From PALSA-350 sp963834445 (GTDB taxonomy: Bacteria; Acidobacteriota; Terriglobia; Terriglobales; Acidobacteriaceae): DNA of 64,000 bases. Where the stretch lies: NCBI GenBank assembly GCA_963834445.1, contig CAWIBU010000001.1:1-64000 (forward strand), written 5' to 3'. The position numbers and the translations under genes were made by a program. The notes under the pieces were generated by a model, which made no database searches, was not told where the DNA came from, and saw only the letters and a program-made list of their open reading frames with translations. Positions 26,193-35,706 of the stretch are shown here, in pieces. How positions within the stretch are numbered: position 1 is the first letter of the stretch; every line of letters starts with the position of its first letter.

Positions 26193-29126
26193 ATGACGAT
26201 CCAACAAGGCACACAGTTCGGCCCCTACAAGATCGTCGAGCAGATCGGCTCTGGGGGTATGGGCGACGTGTACCGGGCGCTGGATACGCGGCTGGGCCGC
26301 GAGGTTGCCATCAAGCTGGTCTCCGACCGCTACCTGGCGGAGGCCTTTGGCAGCGGGAGCGCGCCGCCGGGACACGGCTCCCCAGCCACTCCCGGAACCC
26401 TTTCGCACCGCCGGTTTCTACGCGAGGCACAATCGGCCAGCGTACTGAACCACGCCCATATCTGCACCATCTACGACATTGGGGAACAGGACGGACGGCC
26501 CTACCTGGTGATGGAGCTGCTGCGTGGCGTTACGCTCAAAGAAGCGTTGCGCCAGGGACGGCTTTCTGTATCCGAAGTGGTTACGTTCTCGCGAGAGGCG
26601 GCCAGCGCGCTGGCCGCCGCACACACGCAGGGCATCATTCACCGCGACATCAAGCCGGCAAACATTTTTGTGCTGGGAGCCGAGGGCAAGCGGCAAATCA
26701 AGATCCTCGACTTTGGCCTGGCCAAGCAGCAGGGCGCGGGCGATCTGCAGAACTCCGGTCTGGCGACAGCAACCTTTGGCGGCCAGGCCACTTCCGCGGA
26801 CACCAACCGGGCGGGCCAGGACCTGACCGCCCCCGAGTCGACCCTGGGGACGGTGGCCTATATGTCGCCCGAGCAGGCGCGCGGTGCGCATCTGGACGCG
26901 CGGACAGACCTGTTCAGCCTGGGCACGGTGATGTACGAGATGGCGACCGGGACGACCCCGTTCCGCGGCGGCTCGACCGCAGACATATTTGCCGCACTGC
27001 TCACCAAAGAGCCTCCGCCGGTCAGCCGGGTGAACCCGGCGATGCCCAGGCGGCTGGGGCAAATTATCCAGAAGCTAATGGCAAAAGATCAGGCAGCGCG
27101 CTACGCCAGCGCGGAGGAGTTGCAGAAAGATCTGGATGGACTGGATGCCCCAGCCAGGGCGCAGCGAACTCCTCTGGTGGCGGCGGGGGTGCTGCTGTTG
27201 CTGCTGCTGGCCGGGCTGGCGTGGTGGAAGTGGAGGCCCGGCAGCGTCTCGCCTGCGACGACGACAGGGACTACGGGGCAGACCGGTGAGGCCGCCGTGG
27301 TGGCCGGGCAGTTGAAGGATTCGATTATCCTGGCGAATTTTGTGAACCAGACCGGTGACCCGGTCTTTGACACGACGCTGAACCAGGCGCTGCGGATTGA
27401 TCTGGAGCAGTCGCCGGTGATCAATATCGTGAGCCCCGATCATCTGCGGCAGAGTGTGAAGTATCTGGGCAAGCCCGAGGACACGGTGGTGACGCCGGCC
27501 ATCGCGCGCGAGATCGGCGAGCGCGAGGGGATGAAAGCGATCCTGACGGGCACGATTGGCAGCCTGGGCCAACAGTATGTGATCACGCTTACGGCGCAGA
27601 ACACGGCGACGGGCGATGAAATTGCGAGTGAGCAGGCAACAGCCTCCGGCAAGGAGAACGTGCTCGGCGCCCTGGGGACCGCCGCGGCGGCGATGCGTGC
27701 CAAGCTGGGCGAGGATCTGGCCAGCATCAAGAAGTTGAACACGCCGTTTGGCCAGGCCACGACGCCTTCTCTCGAAGCGTTCCGCGCCTATGCGTTGGGC
27801 GATGAGGCTCATGCCAAGGCGTTGGATATTCCCGAAGCGGAGGGGCACTACAAACGGGCGATCGAACTCGATCCCAATTTTGCCATGGCCTACGCGCGGC
27901 TGGGCGTGGTGTATGACAACTCGGGCGAGCCCGCCAAGTCGAGGCCATACTATGCGAAGGCCCACGAACTCTCAACCCATGTCAGCGAGAAGGAGCGCCT
28001 CTACATCTCGTCTCACTACGATCTGTCCGTGACCGGCAACCTGCCGAGAATGATTGAGACGCTGCAGGAGGCCATCCAAACGTATCCGGGCCAGTTGGAC
28101 AGCTACATCAACATCAACGTGGCCTACCAGTCCCTGGGGCAATTTGAGAAAGCGCTGCCGTACGCGCGAAAAGCGGTGGAGTTACAGCCCGAGGAAGCAA
28201 TTGCATCGGAAAATCTGCTGCAGGTTCTGATGGCGCTCGACCGGATGGAAGAAGTGAAGGAGGAACTTGCCCGAGAGCACAGGGTAGGGATGGACAGCAG
28301 CACGGAAGTCGCGTCGCAGCACCTGGTTGCCCACTTCCTGCTGGGAAACACGCAACAGATGCAATCGGTCCTGGCGGAAATGGCAGGGCGTCCGGACGAA
28401 TTTGTGACCACCCAAAGCCTGGGTGTTATCCAGCAATATGCCGGTCAATTCCGTTTGGCGACGTCGACCTTCGGACGAGCTGTTGACCAGGCGGGCCGCG
28501 CCAAGGCTCCGGATGCACAGGCGATGAACCTGCTCCAGGACACTCTGGGCCGCGGCATGACAGGTGCGTGCGATGGCAACGACGCAGCGGTGGAACACGC
28601 GCTCGCCCTGGATAAGAGCAAGCAGACGCAGATGGAGGCGGGGCTGGCCGCAGCCGTGTGTGGCAACGGTAAGTTGGCGCTCCCGATATTGGAGGAATTG
28701 AGCAGGAAGTTTCCCGAAGACACGCTTATCCAGGATGTGTACCTGCCGCTTGCCCGGGCCTACGGGTCGCTGGCGGCGGGCCAGCCGCAACAGGCGGTGA
28801 CGGATGCCGAGCCGGCTAAGCAATATTCCGCGGTGTACCCGTCTTCTTGTGTGCAGGGTCTGGCTTATCTTCAGCTGCGCGAAGCCGGCAATGCTGTCAA
28901 CGCGTTCCAATTGGCGACCAGGTACGCAGCAAGCATGCTGGTGACCGGAGCAACTGGTGGTGGGTGCTATCCCATGGCCCAACTTGGATTGGCGCGGGCT
29001 TACGTGATGGTGGGGAATAAGGCGGCTGCGAAGAAAGCTTATGAGGGGCTTTTTGCAACATGGAGAAACGCGGACGCGGATTTGCCCCCGTTGTTGGCAG
29101 CCAGGAGAGAATACGCTGGGCTGTAG
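26193..29126 (+). CDS. Membrane-anchored Ser/Thr protein kinase with TPR sensor tail
   Basis: The frame opens at TTG 26175, but ATG 26193 (MTIQQGTQFGPYKIVEQIGS) is the natural start, giving 977 residues. Kinase motifs are complete: glycine loop GSGGMGDVY, VAIK lysine, IIHRDIKPANIF with catalytic Asp152, DFG Asp173, and a YMSPEQARGAH activation segment. One transmembrane helix (VAAGVLLLLLLAGLAWWKW) lies near residues 327-346. The outer part begins DSIILANFVNQTGDPVFDTT, the SEL1/TPR-like module shared with acidobacterial winged-helix regulators, and continues through many TPRs to the end. A large insert of about 35 residues lies in the N-lobe (GSGSAPPGHGSPATPGTL). It follows a broken PP2C-type phosphatase, so the two probably formed an antagonistic pair. 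Confidence 0.95.
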   Translation: MTIQQGTQFGPYKIVEQIGSGGMGDVYRALDTRLGREVAIKLVSDRYLAEAFGSGSAPPGHGSPATPGTLSHRRFLREAQSASVLNHAHICTIYDIGEQDGRPYLVMELLRGVTLKEALRQGRLSVSEVVTFSREAASALAAAHTQGIIHRDIKPANIFVLGAEGKRQIKILDFGLAKQQGAGDLQNSGLATATFGGQATSADTNRAGQDLTAPESTLGTVAYMSPEQARGAHLDARTDLFSLGTVMYEMATGTTPFRGGSTADIFAALLTKEPPPVSRVNPAMPRRLGQIIQKLMAKDQAARYASAEELQKDLDGLDAPARAQRTPLVAAGVLLLLLLAGLAWWKWRPGSVSPATTTGTTGQTGEAAVVAGQLKDSIILANFVNQTGDPVFDTTLNQALRIDLEQSPVINIVSPDHLRQSVKYLGKPEDTVVTPAIAREIGEREGMKAILTGTIGSLGQQYVITLTAQNTATGDEIASEQATASGKENVLGALGTAAAAMRAKLGEDLASIKKLNTPFGQATTPSLEAFRAYALGDEAHAKALDIPEAEGHYKRAIELDPNFAMAYARLGVVYDNSGEPAKSRPYYAKAHELSTHVSEKERLYISSHYDLSVTGNLPRMIETLQEAIQTYPGQLDSYININVAYQSLGQFEKALPYARKAVELQPEEAIASENLLQVLMALDRMEEVKEELAREHRVGMDSSTEVASQHLVAHFLLGNTQQMQSVLAEMAGRPDEFVTTQSLGVIQQYAGQFRLATSTFGRAVDQAGRAKAPDAQAMNLLQDTLGRGMTGACDGNDAAVEHALALDKSKQTQMEAGLAAAVCGNGKLALPILEELSRKFPEDTLIQDVYLPLARAYGSLAAGQPQQAVTDAEPAKQYSAVYPSSCVQGLAYLQLREAGNAVNAFQLATRYAASMLVTGATGGGCYPMAQLGLARAYVMVGNKAAAKKAYEGLFATWRNADADLPPLLAARREYAGL

Positions 29127-29406
29127 CTGCCGACAAAGAATGAGTACGCGGAGATAGTAGCAGCCAGGAAGCTGAAGAAGCTACGCTCTTCGGCAACCAT
29201 GGCGATATCAGTGACCTTCGCCAGTACGCTTCGACCTCCAACCTGCTGTTGCGCGCAGGCGGCGCAGACAAACAAAGCGTGAACAGGCAAAGGCTATCAG
29301 GCTTCACTGCAAAAACCCTGTGCAGAATAGCATGCTGTTGTGAGGTCCTCACCACAGCCCTGCTGTGAGAAGCTGTGGATCGAGTGCTAGCCAAGGAAGC
29401 AATCGT

Positions 29407-30279
29407 TCAACGCGGTCGAAGGTCGTGGTCGTGGCGATGATGCGCACGGTAGACGTAGTGGCCGACCAGCCAGCCGGCCACGCTCCCCACGAGTACGTCC
29501 GTGGGGAAGTGCTGCTGCCCCAGCACTCTGGTCAGGCTGATGCCTGTGGCCAAGGTGTAAAAACCGGCTTGCTTCCATCGCGACGGGTACTCACTTGCCA
29601 GGACAGCTGCAGACGACCAAGCCAGCACCGCATGGCTAGATGGAAAGGACGAGTCGATGCCGGCTGAGCCTTGGAAGAACAAGCCCCTCCCCCTGTCTTG
29701 CACTGGCCTCTCCCGCCAGAAGATGAGCTTGATTCCCTGCTCAACGACCACTCCGTCGCCGATGGCCTCGCCGCCCAGTAGCCCGGCCTCGCGAGTGTGT
29801 TCGTTATGCCTGGCAAGGCCTAACCCATAGAGCGCAGCCGGCGCAATCAGAATGCCTCCTACCATCGCGTTCGACGCATTGACGTTTGCCTGGTTAAACC
29901 CCGCGTCATGGGAAACGACCGTGTTCATGGTGTGACTGTCGAGCGCGATACTTGCTCCAGTCGCCGCGGCTAGAGGAACGATCCATATCAGGTCGTGAAC
30001 GCTCACCCTTGCCGGACTTGTCCAAATAGCCTTCTGGTCTTGCCATAGCCGGCGTGGCATGTTACGAAGCGTTAGCTCAGAGTCCTGGGGATCAGGAGCA
30101 CTCGGCAGCGATGCGTTGACCGGCGTGGACGGCGACGTCTGTCCATGGGCTTCACGGAAGCTGCCCACCTGAAAAAGCAGCATCGTTGAGAGAACCAGGC
30201 AAGCCTGTTTCCAAGACGTGAGAGAAATTTGAATCGGAGCGCAGCGCACGGAGACCTCACCAATAAAAGAGACAGGCAT
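29407..30279 (-). CDS. PAP2-family phosphatase, exported
   Basis: The open frame reaches back to 30462, but ATG 30279 (MPVSFIGEVSVRC) precedes a hydrophobic signal (ACLVLSTMLLFQVGSF) and is preferred, giving about 290 residues. All three PAP2 motifs are present: KLIFWRERP, SSFPSSHAVLAW with the motif-2 His, and LTRVLGQQHFPTDVLVG with the nucleophilic His. The family removes phosphate from lipid phosphates such as phosphatidate or undecaprenyl pyrophosphate in the membrane or periplasm. It stands alone, convergent with the kinase gene. Confidence 0.9.
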   Translation of the reverse strand: MPVSFIGEVSVRCAPIQISLTSWKQACLVLSTMLLFQVGSFREAHGQTSPSTPVNASLPSAPDPQDSELTLRNMPRRLWQDQKAIWTSPARVSVHDLIWIVPLAAATGASIALDSHTMNTVVSHDAGFNQANVNASNAMVGGILIAPAALYGLGLARHNEHTREAGLLGGEAIGDGVVVEQGIKLIFWRERPVQDRGRGLFFQGSAGIDSSFPSSHAVLAWSSAAVLASEYPSRWKQAGFYTLATGISLTRVLGQQHFPTDVLVGSVAGWLVGHYVYRAHHRHDHDLRPR

Positions 30280-30733
30280 GATTATCGACGTGCGTTCCCG
30301 GCAATCGTTCCGCTGTCGCGACGCGCGACCGGGTCGTCGAATTCCCTCGCCCAGACACAGACGGGGTTTGTACTGGCGTAGATGTACCCCACTCCAGCAA
30401 GGATGTCTCTGGATCCTGACAAAAGCCGGCCATGCATCCGGCGAAATACGATCTGAGTGCACGTTCGAGGAGTTTCTCTGACTTAGCAGTGTTCGATGCG
30501 CGACTTTATATCCGAGTACGCCGCATCAATAAGATTTGTCAGCGCACCTGTCCAGATCCCCTTGTTCCTTGAGTCGGATAGCTTTTGCATTTCGCCACAC
30601 TCGGATGAGGTGAGACACGTCGTGCGCCCCGTCCGCTCCGGACTCAGAGGGCAAAAGCATCGTGGCGAGTTCAGTCAACGGTGCAAAGAGACTGGCGTTC
30701 ATCATCACTTCCTTTGCCGATCGATACCTGCGT
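30280..30733. other. Intergenic stretch upstream of the LRR protein
   Basis: About 450 bases lie between two divergent genes. Several overlapping short frames exist, but none has a domain or start signal. The true start of the LRR gene within 30662-30767 is uncertain. Confidence 0.4.
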
Positions 30734-31426
30734 ATGATCGGGGCTATGTCAGGTCGGCCGAACATGGATCGCGAGAACCTGGATCTTAATCTGTGGAAGA
30801 TGCACCTGGGGCATGTACCGGAAGAGGTCTGGGAGCTTGCCGAACGGCTGGAAACCCTTGTCCTGGCCGATAACGATCTCGTTGAGCTACCTGACAGAAT
30901 CGGGGCTTTCAAGCGACTGCGCATGCTGGATCTTGGCCATAACGCTCTCACCACGCTTCCGCCGCAGCTGGGCGCGCTGGTCGAGCTCAGCGACTTTCTT
31001 TACCTCCATGATAATCAGCTGGCGACGCTGCCCGGCTCCCTCGGTAACCTCAAGAAGCTTCGCTATCTGAATCTCAGCGAGAACCGCTTTCAGATCTTTC
31101 CTGACACGGTGTGCAGGATGGAGGGCTTGATCGAGCTGCGGCTTTCTGACAACAAACTTCAGGAATTGCCCGACTGCGTGCGGAATCTTACACGATTGCG
31201 AGAACTCCATCTCCGGAGTAATCAGATTTCGACGCTGCCCGCATCCATCGGTTATCTTTCTGAACTCCGACACCTGGACCTGCGGCAGAATCCCATTCTG
31301 TCATTACCCGATGTGCTACTGCAGCTGCCCAAACTGGAGAAGCTGGATCTACGCTGGGTGTCTATGCTGCAACCACCGGCGTGGCTGTCTGAGCTGGAAG
31401 CCCAGGGCTGCGTGGTCTATAGGTAA
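30734..31426 (+). CDS. Leucine-rich-repeat protein
   Basis: An LRR protein of about 230 residues; candidate starts are ATG 30662, 30734, 30746 and 30764. The repeat series begins after NLDLNLWKMHLGHVPEEVWE. It runs through about seven 22-24-residue repeats of the form LxxLxLxxNxLxxLPxxI (LRMLDLGHNALTTLPPQLGA; LRYLNLSENRFQIFPDTVCR; LRELHLRSNQISTLPASIGY). It ends LEAQGCVVYR. No signal peptide or membrane helix is seen, so it is probably cytosolic. Such stand-alone bacterial LRRs mediate protein binding; the partner is unknown. I remember close relatives in proteobacteria with the same N-terminus and tail, so horizontal spread of this family is plausible. Confidence 0.9.
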   Translation: MIGAMSGRPNMDRENLDLNLWKMHLGHVPEEVWELAERLETLVLADNDLVELPDRIGAFKRLRMLDLGHNALTTLPPQLGALVELSDFLYLHDNQLATLPGSLGNLKKLRYLNLSENRFQIFPDTVCRMEGLIELRLSDNKLQELPDCVRNLTRLRELHLRSNQISTLPASIGYLSELRHLDLRQNPILSLPDVLLQLPKLEKLDLRWVSMLQPPAWLSELEAQGCVVYR

Positions 31427-31520
31427 GTTGCAGCAAGCTCTTGCGAGGAAACATGCGACAGGCCATCTCGCAATAGCGACAGTTTTCCTATCAAAACGTT
31501 TTTCCCCTGCCAGATAAGCC

Positions 31521-31883
31521 TCAGGCCGGTTTCGGTCTCCATGCGAGCCACACCAGGGTTGCGGCCAATACAGTCATCGCCAGCGGGAAAAGCGGGTTGT
31601 ACAGCGGGCGGGTGAAGCACAAAAACGTCCCGAGGCCTACGGTGCCGGTAATGATGAGGGCGCCATAGAAGGTAAAGCGCGGCCACAGGATGAGCAAGGC
31701 CCCTACCGCATCGAAAACTCCGGAAGCGTAGCGGAACCATTGTCCCCAGCCGACCGCCTCGAAGAATGGAACCGTTCCCATCGTTCCCGTAAGCTTTTCG
31801 ATGCCGATTCCCAGAAACATTATGCCTAAGAGAACCCTGAGAACCCAGGTGACTACGATGCGCACTTTGGCCGTCGTCGGCAT
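31521..31883 (-). CDS. DoxX-like integral membrane protein
   Basis: A 120-residue protein with four predicted membrane helices, including VLRVLLGIMFLGIGIEKLTG and LFPLAMTVLAATLVWLAWRP. The GIEKL motif after the first helix, the Phe/Gly-rich loop and the length match the DoxX/DoxX-like family. These proteins are poorly characterised; some belong to thiosulfate:quinone oxidoreductase or redox complexes. A second DoxX-type protein lies at 62.3-62.8 kb. Confidence 0.85.
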   Translation of the reverse strand: MPTTAKVRIVVTWVLRVLLGIMFLGIGIEKLTGTMGTVPFFEAVGWGQWFRYASGVFDAVGALLILWPRFTFYGALIITGTVGLGTFLCFTRPLYNPLFPLAMTVLAATLVWLAWRPKPA

Positions 31884-32016
31884 ATCATACGTTCCTCATT
31901 TGTATGAGAATTGCCCACCCTTTCGAGGGGACGAGCAAGAGTTGCGTTCAGGCTAACACGGCTGGCTTCTACTTATGCGAAAAGCAGGGCAGATAGCAGA
32001 GCAGTACAAGGAGCCC

Positions 32017-34890
32017 TCATTCGTGCCACCTCGAGTCGGCATCCTTGTCCCATGCGGCGCGCTGTTTGGTGAACCAGGTAAGCGCCTCCTGGTACCGTCT
32101 GCTGATCTCGGGATCAGAGGAGGCAGAGTGTTGCACCTCGCGCCGCTGTGCCGGGGTGAGCGACCAGGAGAGCGGATCGGTATGTACATCGGGAATCGCA
32201 TGGCTGTCGGCGAAGACGATGCGATGGACCTCAAGTCTGTCGGCAAGGGCATGCTCCATTTGCGCCAGGGCGACGCGGTTTCTGCCGGTTACGCTTTCGT
32301 GGCCGGCCTGCCATAGACCCTCGGGTGGAACGAATAATTGCGTGAGCAGATTGGCGGGCGTGCTCGCAGAGGTGTGGTTTGGCCATTGGTCGAACTCCCC
32401 ACCCAGGTCATCACCACTGTTACGAATCTCGATGAGCAGGATACGCAGTTTACGGCTGCTCGCCCTGGACTCCTCCTCCTGGCTCCATGGCTGGCAAACG
32501 TCTTTGCCGGCGCTTGGCGTCGGGGCAAGGGCGTAGCGGAGAAACTCGAGAACGGAGCTGGTTCCGTCGTTGTCGTAATAACCTCCGTCTACGAAATGGA
32601 CAGCATTCACCTGGTTGTCGATCGACATGGGCACGCGCGCCGCTGAAGAGATGTAGGGAAAGGCCGCCGATAACTGCGCGGCCGTGGCCAGGGGCAGGTC
32701 AGGGGTGAAGTCGCCTGTCTTGCGTTGGCCGGTGCGATAAGTCGCCAGAAATGACCTGGCTTTGTAGTCAGGCCGGGTATCGGGCCAATCCTCTGCGGTG
32801 CTGGGGTCGGGAATCCTGTAGTTAGCCAGCAGGAAGCGCAGCCCGTCTTCGTAGCTGGTGGTGTTCATGGTAAATGCGGGAAAGATATTGTTCTTGCCTG
32901 GCAGCAGGCTCCTTAAGGTGAGCTCTTTTTCCAGCTCTACCGCTTCTGACCGGTGCTTCAGGCTGGACGCCAGCAGCCCTTCTACCCCGCGTGGTATCGG
33001 TTCCCCACGATCGCGATGCCAGGTGTCCACACAGAATTCGTTATAAGCGTTGCGCGCGAACGCCTTGCGCAGGGACCAGGTTCGGTCTTTGAAGAAAGGA
33101 CTTTGGTCGAGGTCACCGTCTCCGGAGGATGGAGGGATGAGAAAGGGCAACACGGGGACAAGAGCCTTGGGAAGATCATAGTAGGCGAATCCCCATCCAA
33201 CCGCCTCCAGGCTGGAACACTGCGCTGCGATTTGCATGCGGGTAAAGTCGGGAACGCGACCCGGCTGAATTTCGCGGAGGTAAGAGAACAGACCTACGCT
33301 GCCGCCGGAGACCGTGCTGGCCAGCAGGAGCGAACGGTGAAAGCTGCCGGGGGACAGCCGGTCAAAGGTCGCTTCCAGTCTGGCCAGCACGGCGGCTGTC
33401 CAGGCGGATGCGTGCAGTCCGCCGCCCGTCGCGGTGACAATGATCAAGGGACGATCATGCTCCGCGTTGTCGGGCTCACCGGCGACGGCAGCAAGCCGAT
33501 CGAGCAGGATGTCTTTCGGGGTCGGGACGCAGCTGTTTCCCGGTTGGGCCTGGGTTGTCGATAGATAGTGCTCTTCCTGCCCACTTCCCCAGACCGGGCC
33601 CTTATCCCAGGAGATGGTTCTATCCCAATGCAACAGCCGGGGCGCGATCGTGAGCACCAGAAGGACGGTGATTACGGGGAGCCGGTACCGGTCGAAGAAA
33701 AATGAAATGCCGCAGAGCACCCAGCAGAGCGCCATGGCCACGATCAGAAAGGTGGCGAGAATGGGAAAGCGTTCGGCATTGGTGAGGAAATAGAGCAGGG
33801 CGATCGACGCCACAAAAGCGACCACGGCGCCCGTGAGCCCGATCTTCCATACGCGAAGCGCTTTGCTGCGCGCGGGCGAGTTGTCCTTCCACAAGAACCA
33901 CACCAATACGGCGGCCACCAGGCCCAGCAGGCCAAGTGCCGCGAGCGACCAGCGCAAGACCGGAACGGGTGCGGCCAGTGGCCACAAAAGCAGGTAGATA
34001 CCGAGGAAAACAAACGCGGCGAGGGCGGAAAAAACGTGGCCTTCATAAATGTGCCCTTCGAGGTCTACATAGCCGGGCGTATGCAGCATGCCGGCGAGCC
34101 TTCGGAGCCACAGGGAAAGCGGACTGGCTTTTAGCCAGCTTGATGCGGCCTCCAACGTCTTTGGTTCCTGGTCAAAGGGATCGCCCGGCTTGGCGAGCCC
34201 GAAGAGGGGGCGGGGGAAGAGCAGCGTTCTGGCTGCATTCTGTTGGAATTCGACTCTCTCGCTTGCTCTTACCGGTTCATAGGTCAGGTAGTACCAGGCG
34301 TTCGCGACCCACCACAAGACGATGGCCACCGCGGTGCCGATCAGCAAGCCGAAGAAGACCTCGCCCATGGGCACGCCCGACGAGATTGCATTCCACGTCA
34401 GGTAGAGGTAGACGAAGCCGTTGGGCAGCTGGGATATCAACAGTGCCGCCCACTCCTGTTGTCCCTGGTCGTTGGCCAGCAGATTCTTTAGCGAACGGGG
34501 GCGGCCGTCATCGAACTCGTCGTAGCACTTATCCCATCTCTCGGGTCCGTTGATCAGCACCACCCGGGCCGTGATCAGGGCGACGAAACCGGTCGACACC
34601 AGAAAAAAGCCAACACTGGCATATTGCTGGATGGTTTCCGGAGTCATGATTCCGCTGATCAGCGTCCTGGCCGGCGTGGTGTTCAGCCAGCACAGAGCCA
34701 ACGCGAAGAGCCACAGGCCCAGGCTGAAGCGCAGAAAATAGGCGTACCGCACCCAGCGCATCGCTTGATGAAGAAACGCCATGAGCCGGGTCGGCAATCG
34801 TCCTCCGGTGCTTTCGAGTCTTTCTCGAGATCCTACCGGAATACTTTGTTTGCCGGATCGACTCTTCAGCAAACGCATGTAGTGGAACAA
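32017..34890 (-). CDS. Large membrane-anchored patatin-like phospholipase
   Basis: A 957-residue protein (TTG 34890 or ATG 34878). The first 450 residues contain about eight hydrophobic helices (FSLGLWLFALALCWL; FLVSTGFVALITARVVL; VFFGLLIGTAVAIVLWWVAN; FPILATFLIVAMALCWVLCG). The C-terminal half is a patatin-type hydrolase: oxyanion segment VTATGGGLHASAW, nucleophile elbow VSGGSVG (Ser531) and the dyad aspartate in FVDGGYYDNDG (Asp768). The family cleaves acyl esters of lipids. The membrane-plus-patatin form is much larger than classical patatins and may act on phospholipids at the inner membrane. The gene is monocistronic; the repeat array lies directly upstream. Confidence 0.92.
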   Translation of the reverse strand: MFHYMRLLKSRSGKQSIPVGSRERLESTGGRLPTRLMAFLHQAMRWVRYAYFLRFSLGLWLFALALCWLNTTPARTLISGIMTPETIQQYASVGFFLVSTGFVALITARVVLINGPERWDKCYDEFDDGRPRSLKNLLANDQGQQEWAALLISQLPNGFVYLYLTWNAISSGVPMGEVFFGLLIGTAVAIVLWWVANAWYYLTYEPVRASERVEFQQNAARTLLFPRPLFGLAKPGDPFDQEPKTLEAASSWLKASPLSLWLRRLAGMLHTPGYVDLEGHIYEGHVFSALAAFVFLGIYLLLWPLAAPVPVLRWSLAALGLLGLVAAVLVWFLWKDNSPARSKALRVWKIGLTGAVVAFVASIALLYFLTNAERFPILATFLIVAMALCWVLCGISFFFDRYRLPVITVLLVLTIAPRLLHWDRTISWDKGPVWGSGQEEHYLSTTQAQPGNSCVPTPKDILLDRLAAVAGEPDNAEHDRPLIIVTATGGGLHASAWTAAVLARLEATFDRLSPGSFHRSLLLASTVSGGSVGLFSYLREIQPGRVPDFTRMQIAAQCSSLEAVGWGFAYYDLPKALVPVLPFLIPPSSGDGDLDQSPFFKDRTWSLRKAFARNAYNEFCVDTWHRDRGEPIPRGVEGLLASSLKHRSEAVELEKELTLRSLLPGKNNIFPAFTMNTTSYEDGLRFLLANYRIPDPSTAEDWPDTRPDYKARSFLATYRTGQRKTGDFTPDLPLATAAQLSAAFPYISSAARVPMSIDNQVNAVHFVDGGYYDNDGTSSVLEFLRYALAPTPSAGKDVCQPWSQEEESRASSRKLRILLIEIRNSGDDLGGEFDQWPNHTSASTPANLLTQLFVPPEGLWQAGHESVTGRNRVALAQMEHALADRLEVHRIVFADSHAIPDVHTDPLSWSLTPAQRREVQHSASSDPEISRRYQEALTWFTKQRAAWDKDADSRWHE

Positions 34891-35104
34891 GCGAGCGAGG
34901 TTCCAAAACCAGTCCTGTCCAAATGGGCGATCTGCGATTTCTATCTCGCCCGCAAAAAAAAATTGTCATCCCGAGTGGCTGACTTGCCTGGCGGCAAGTC
35001 AAGGATGGAATGAACGAGCGAAGCGATCTGCCTTTTGGCCTCGCCCCTCAAGCAAATTTGTCATCGTGTCCCCCAAACAGATTTGTCATCCCGACCGTAG
35101 CGTA

Positions 35105-35209
35105 CCCGAATTCCTGTTTCGCCATGTCAGACAGATCCACGTGTGCGGCTTTCATTAAGGAAAGCCGCATGAAGTTCGCCAGCGCCACCAACTTCGACAG
35201 GAATTCGGG
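35105..35209. repeat. Long nested hairpin in repeat unit 1
   Basis: Outer arms CCCGAATTCCTGT (35105-35117) and ACAGGAATTCGGG (35197-35209) are perfect 13-base complements. Inside, GCGGCTTTC (35145-35153) pairs with GAAAGCCGC (35160-35168) around a six-base loop. The same structure is repeated in unit 2. Confidence 0.88.
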
Positions 35210-35406
35210 GTAGCGAAGCGGAGGGATCTGCGGTGCGCCTTTCCCCCAAACCAAGGCCCCACGAGTGAGCTCGCAAATCCAGCCCCAGCCATTTTGTTCA
35301 TTGGGAGGAGCTGACTGGCCTGTCGGCAAGTTAAGGATGGAATGAACGCGGAGAGCGCTTGCCTTAAGCCCGCCCCCCACAAATTTGTCATCCCGACCGT
35401 AGCGTA

Positions 35407-35511
35407 CCCGAATTCCTGTTTCGCCATGTCAGACAGATCCACGTGTGCGGCTTTCATTAAGGAAAGCCGCATGAAGTTCGCCGGCGCCATCAACTTCGAC
35501 AGGAATTCGGG
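35407..35511. repeat. Long nested hairpin in repeat unit 2
   Basis: This is the second copy of the nested inverted repeat: outer arms 35407-35419 and 35499-35511, inner arms 35447-35455 and 35462-35470, all identical in sequence to unit 1. Conservation of the arms while flanking bases drift suggests the fold matters. Confidence 0.88.
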
Positions 35512-35706
35512 GGAGCGAAGTGGAGGGACCTGCTGTGTGCCTTTCCCCCGAACCAAGGCCCTACGAGTGAGCTCCCAAAACTCGCTGTTTGTTCATCGGG
35601 AGCGAAGTGGAGGGACCTGCTGTGCGCCGACACCGAAGTACCGAAACCGAATGGGCCGCAAAGAACCGTCGTTGGTTAAGTCTTTTGAACCCGCTTTGTC
35701 CCATCC

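Larger units (their letters stand above)
34976..35574. repeat. Tandem intergenic repeat, two units about 302-330 bases apart
   Basis: Two near-identical units lie between the patatin and glycosidase genes. The core of unit 1 is about 35081-35272 and of unit 2 about 35383-35574, offset 302 bases. The flank containing GGCAAGTCAAGGATGGAATG (near 34996) recurs near 35328 with one change. The cores share a long identical stretch and differ at a few bases (AGCGCCACC versus GGCGCCATC). Frames through them resemble the spurious ORFs often annotated in acidobacterial genomes. The text TTGTCATCCCGA also recurs at about 34968, 35083 and 35385. No gene is likely here. Confidence 0.88.

Noticed and set aside
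29330..29380. Short hairpin CACAGC/GCTGTG after the kinase gene as a terminator
   Set aside because: Six-base stem with no following T-run.
35155..35556. A 133-codon minus-strand frame in the repeat array
   Set aside because: It is read across both repeat units and repeats itself; typical of false ORFs in such elements.
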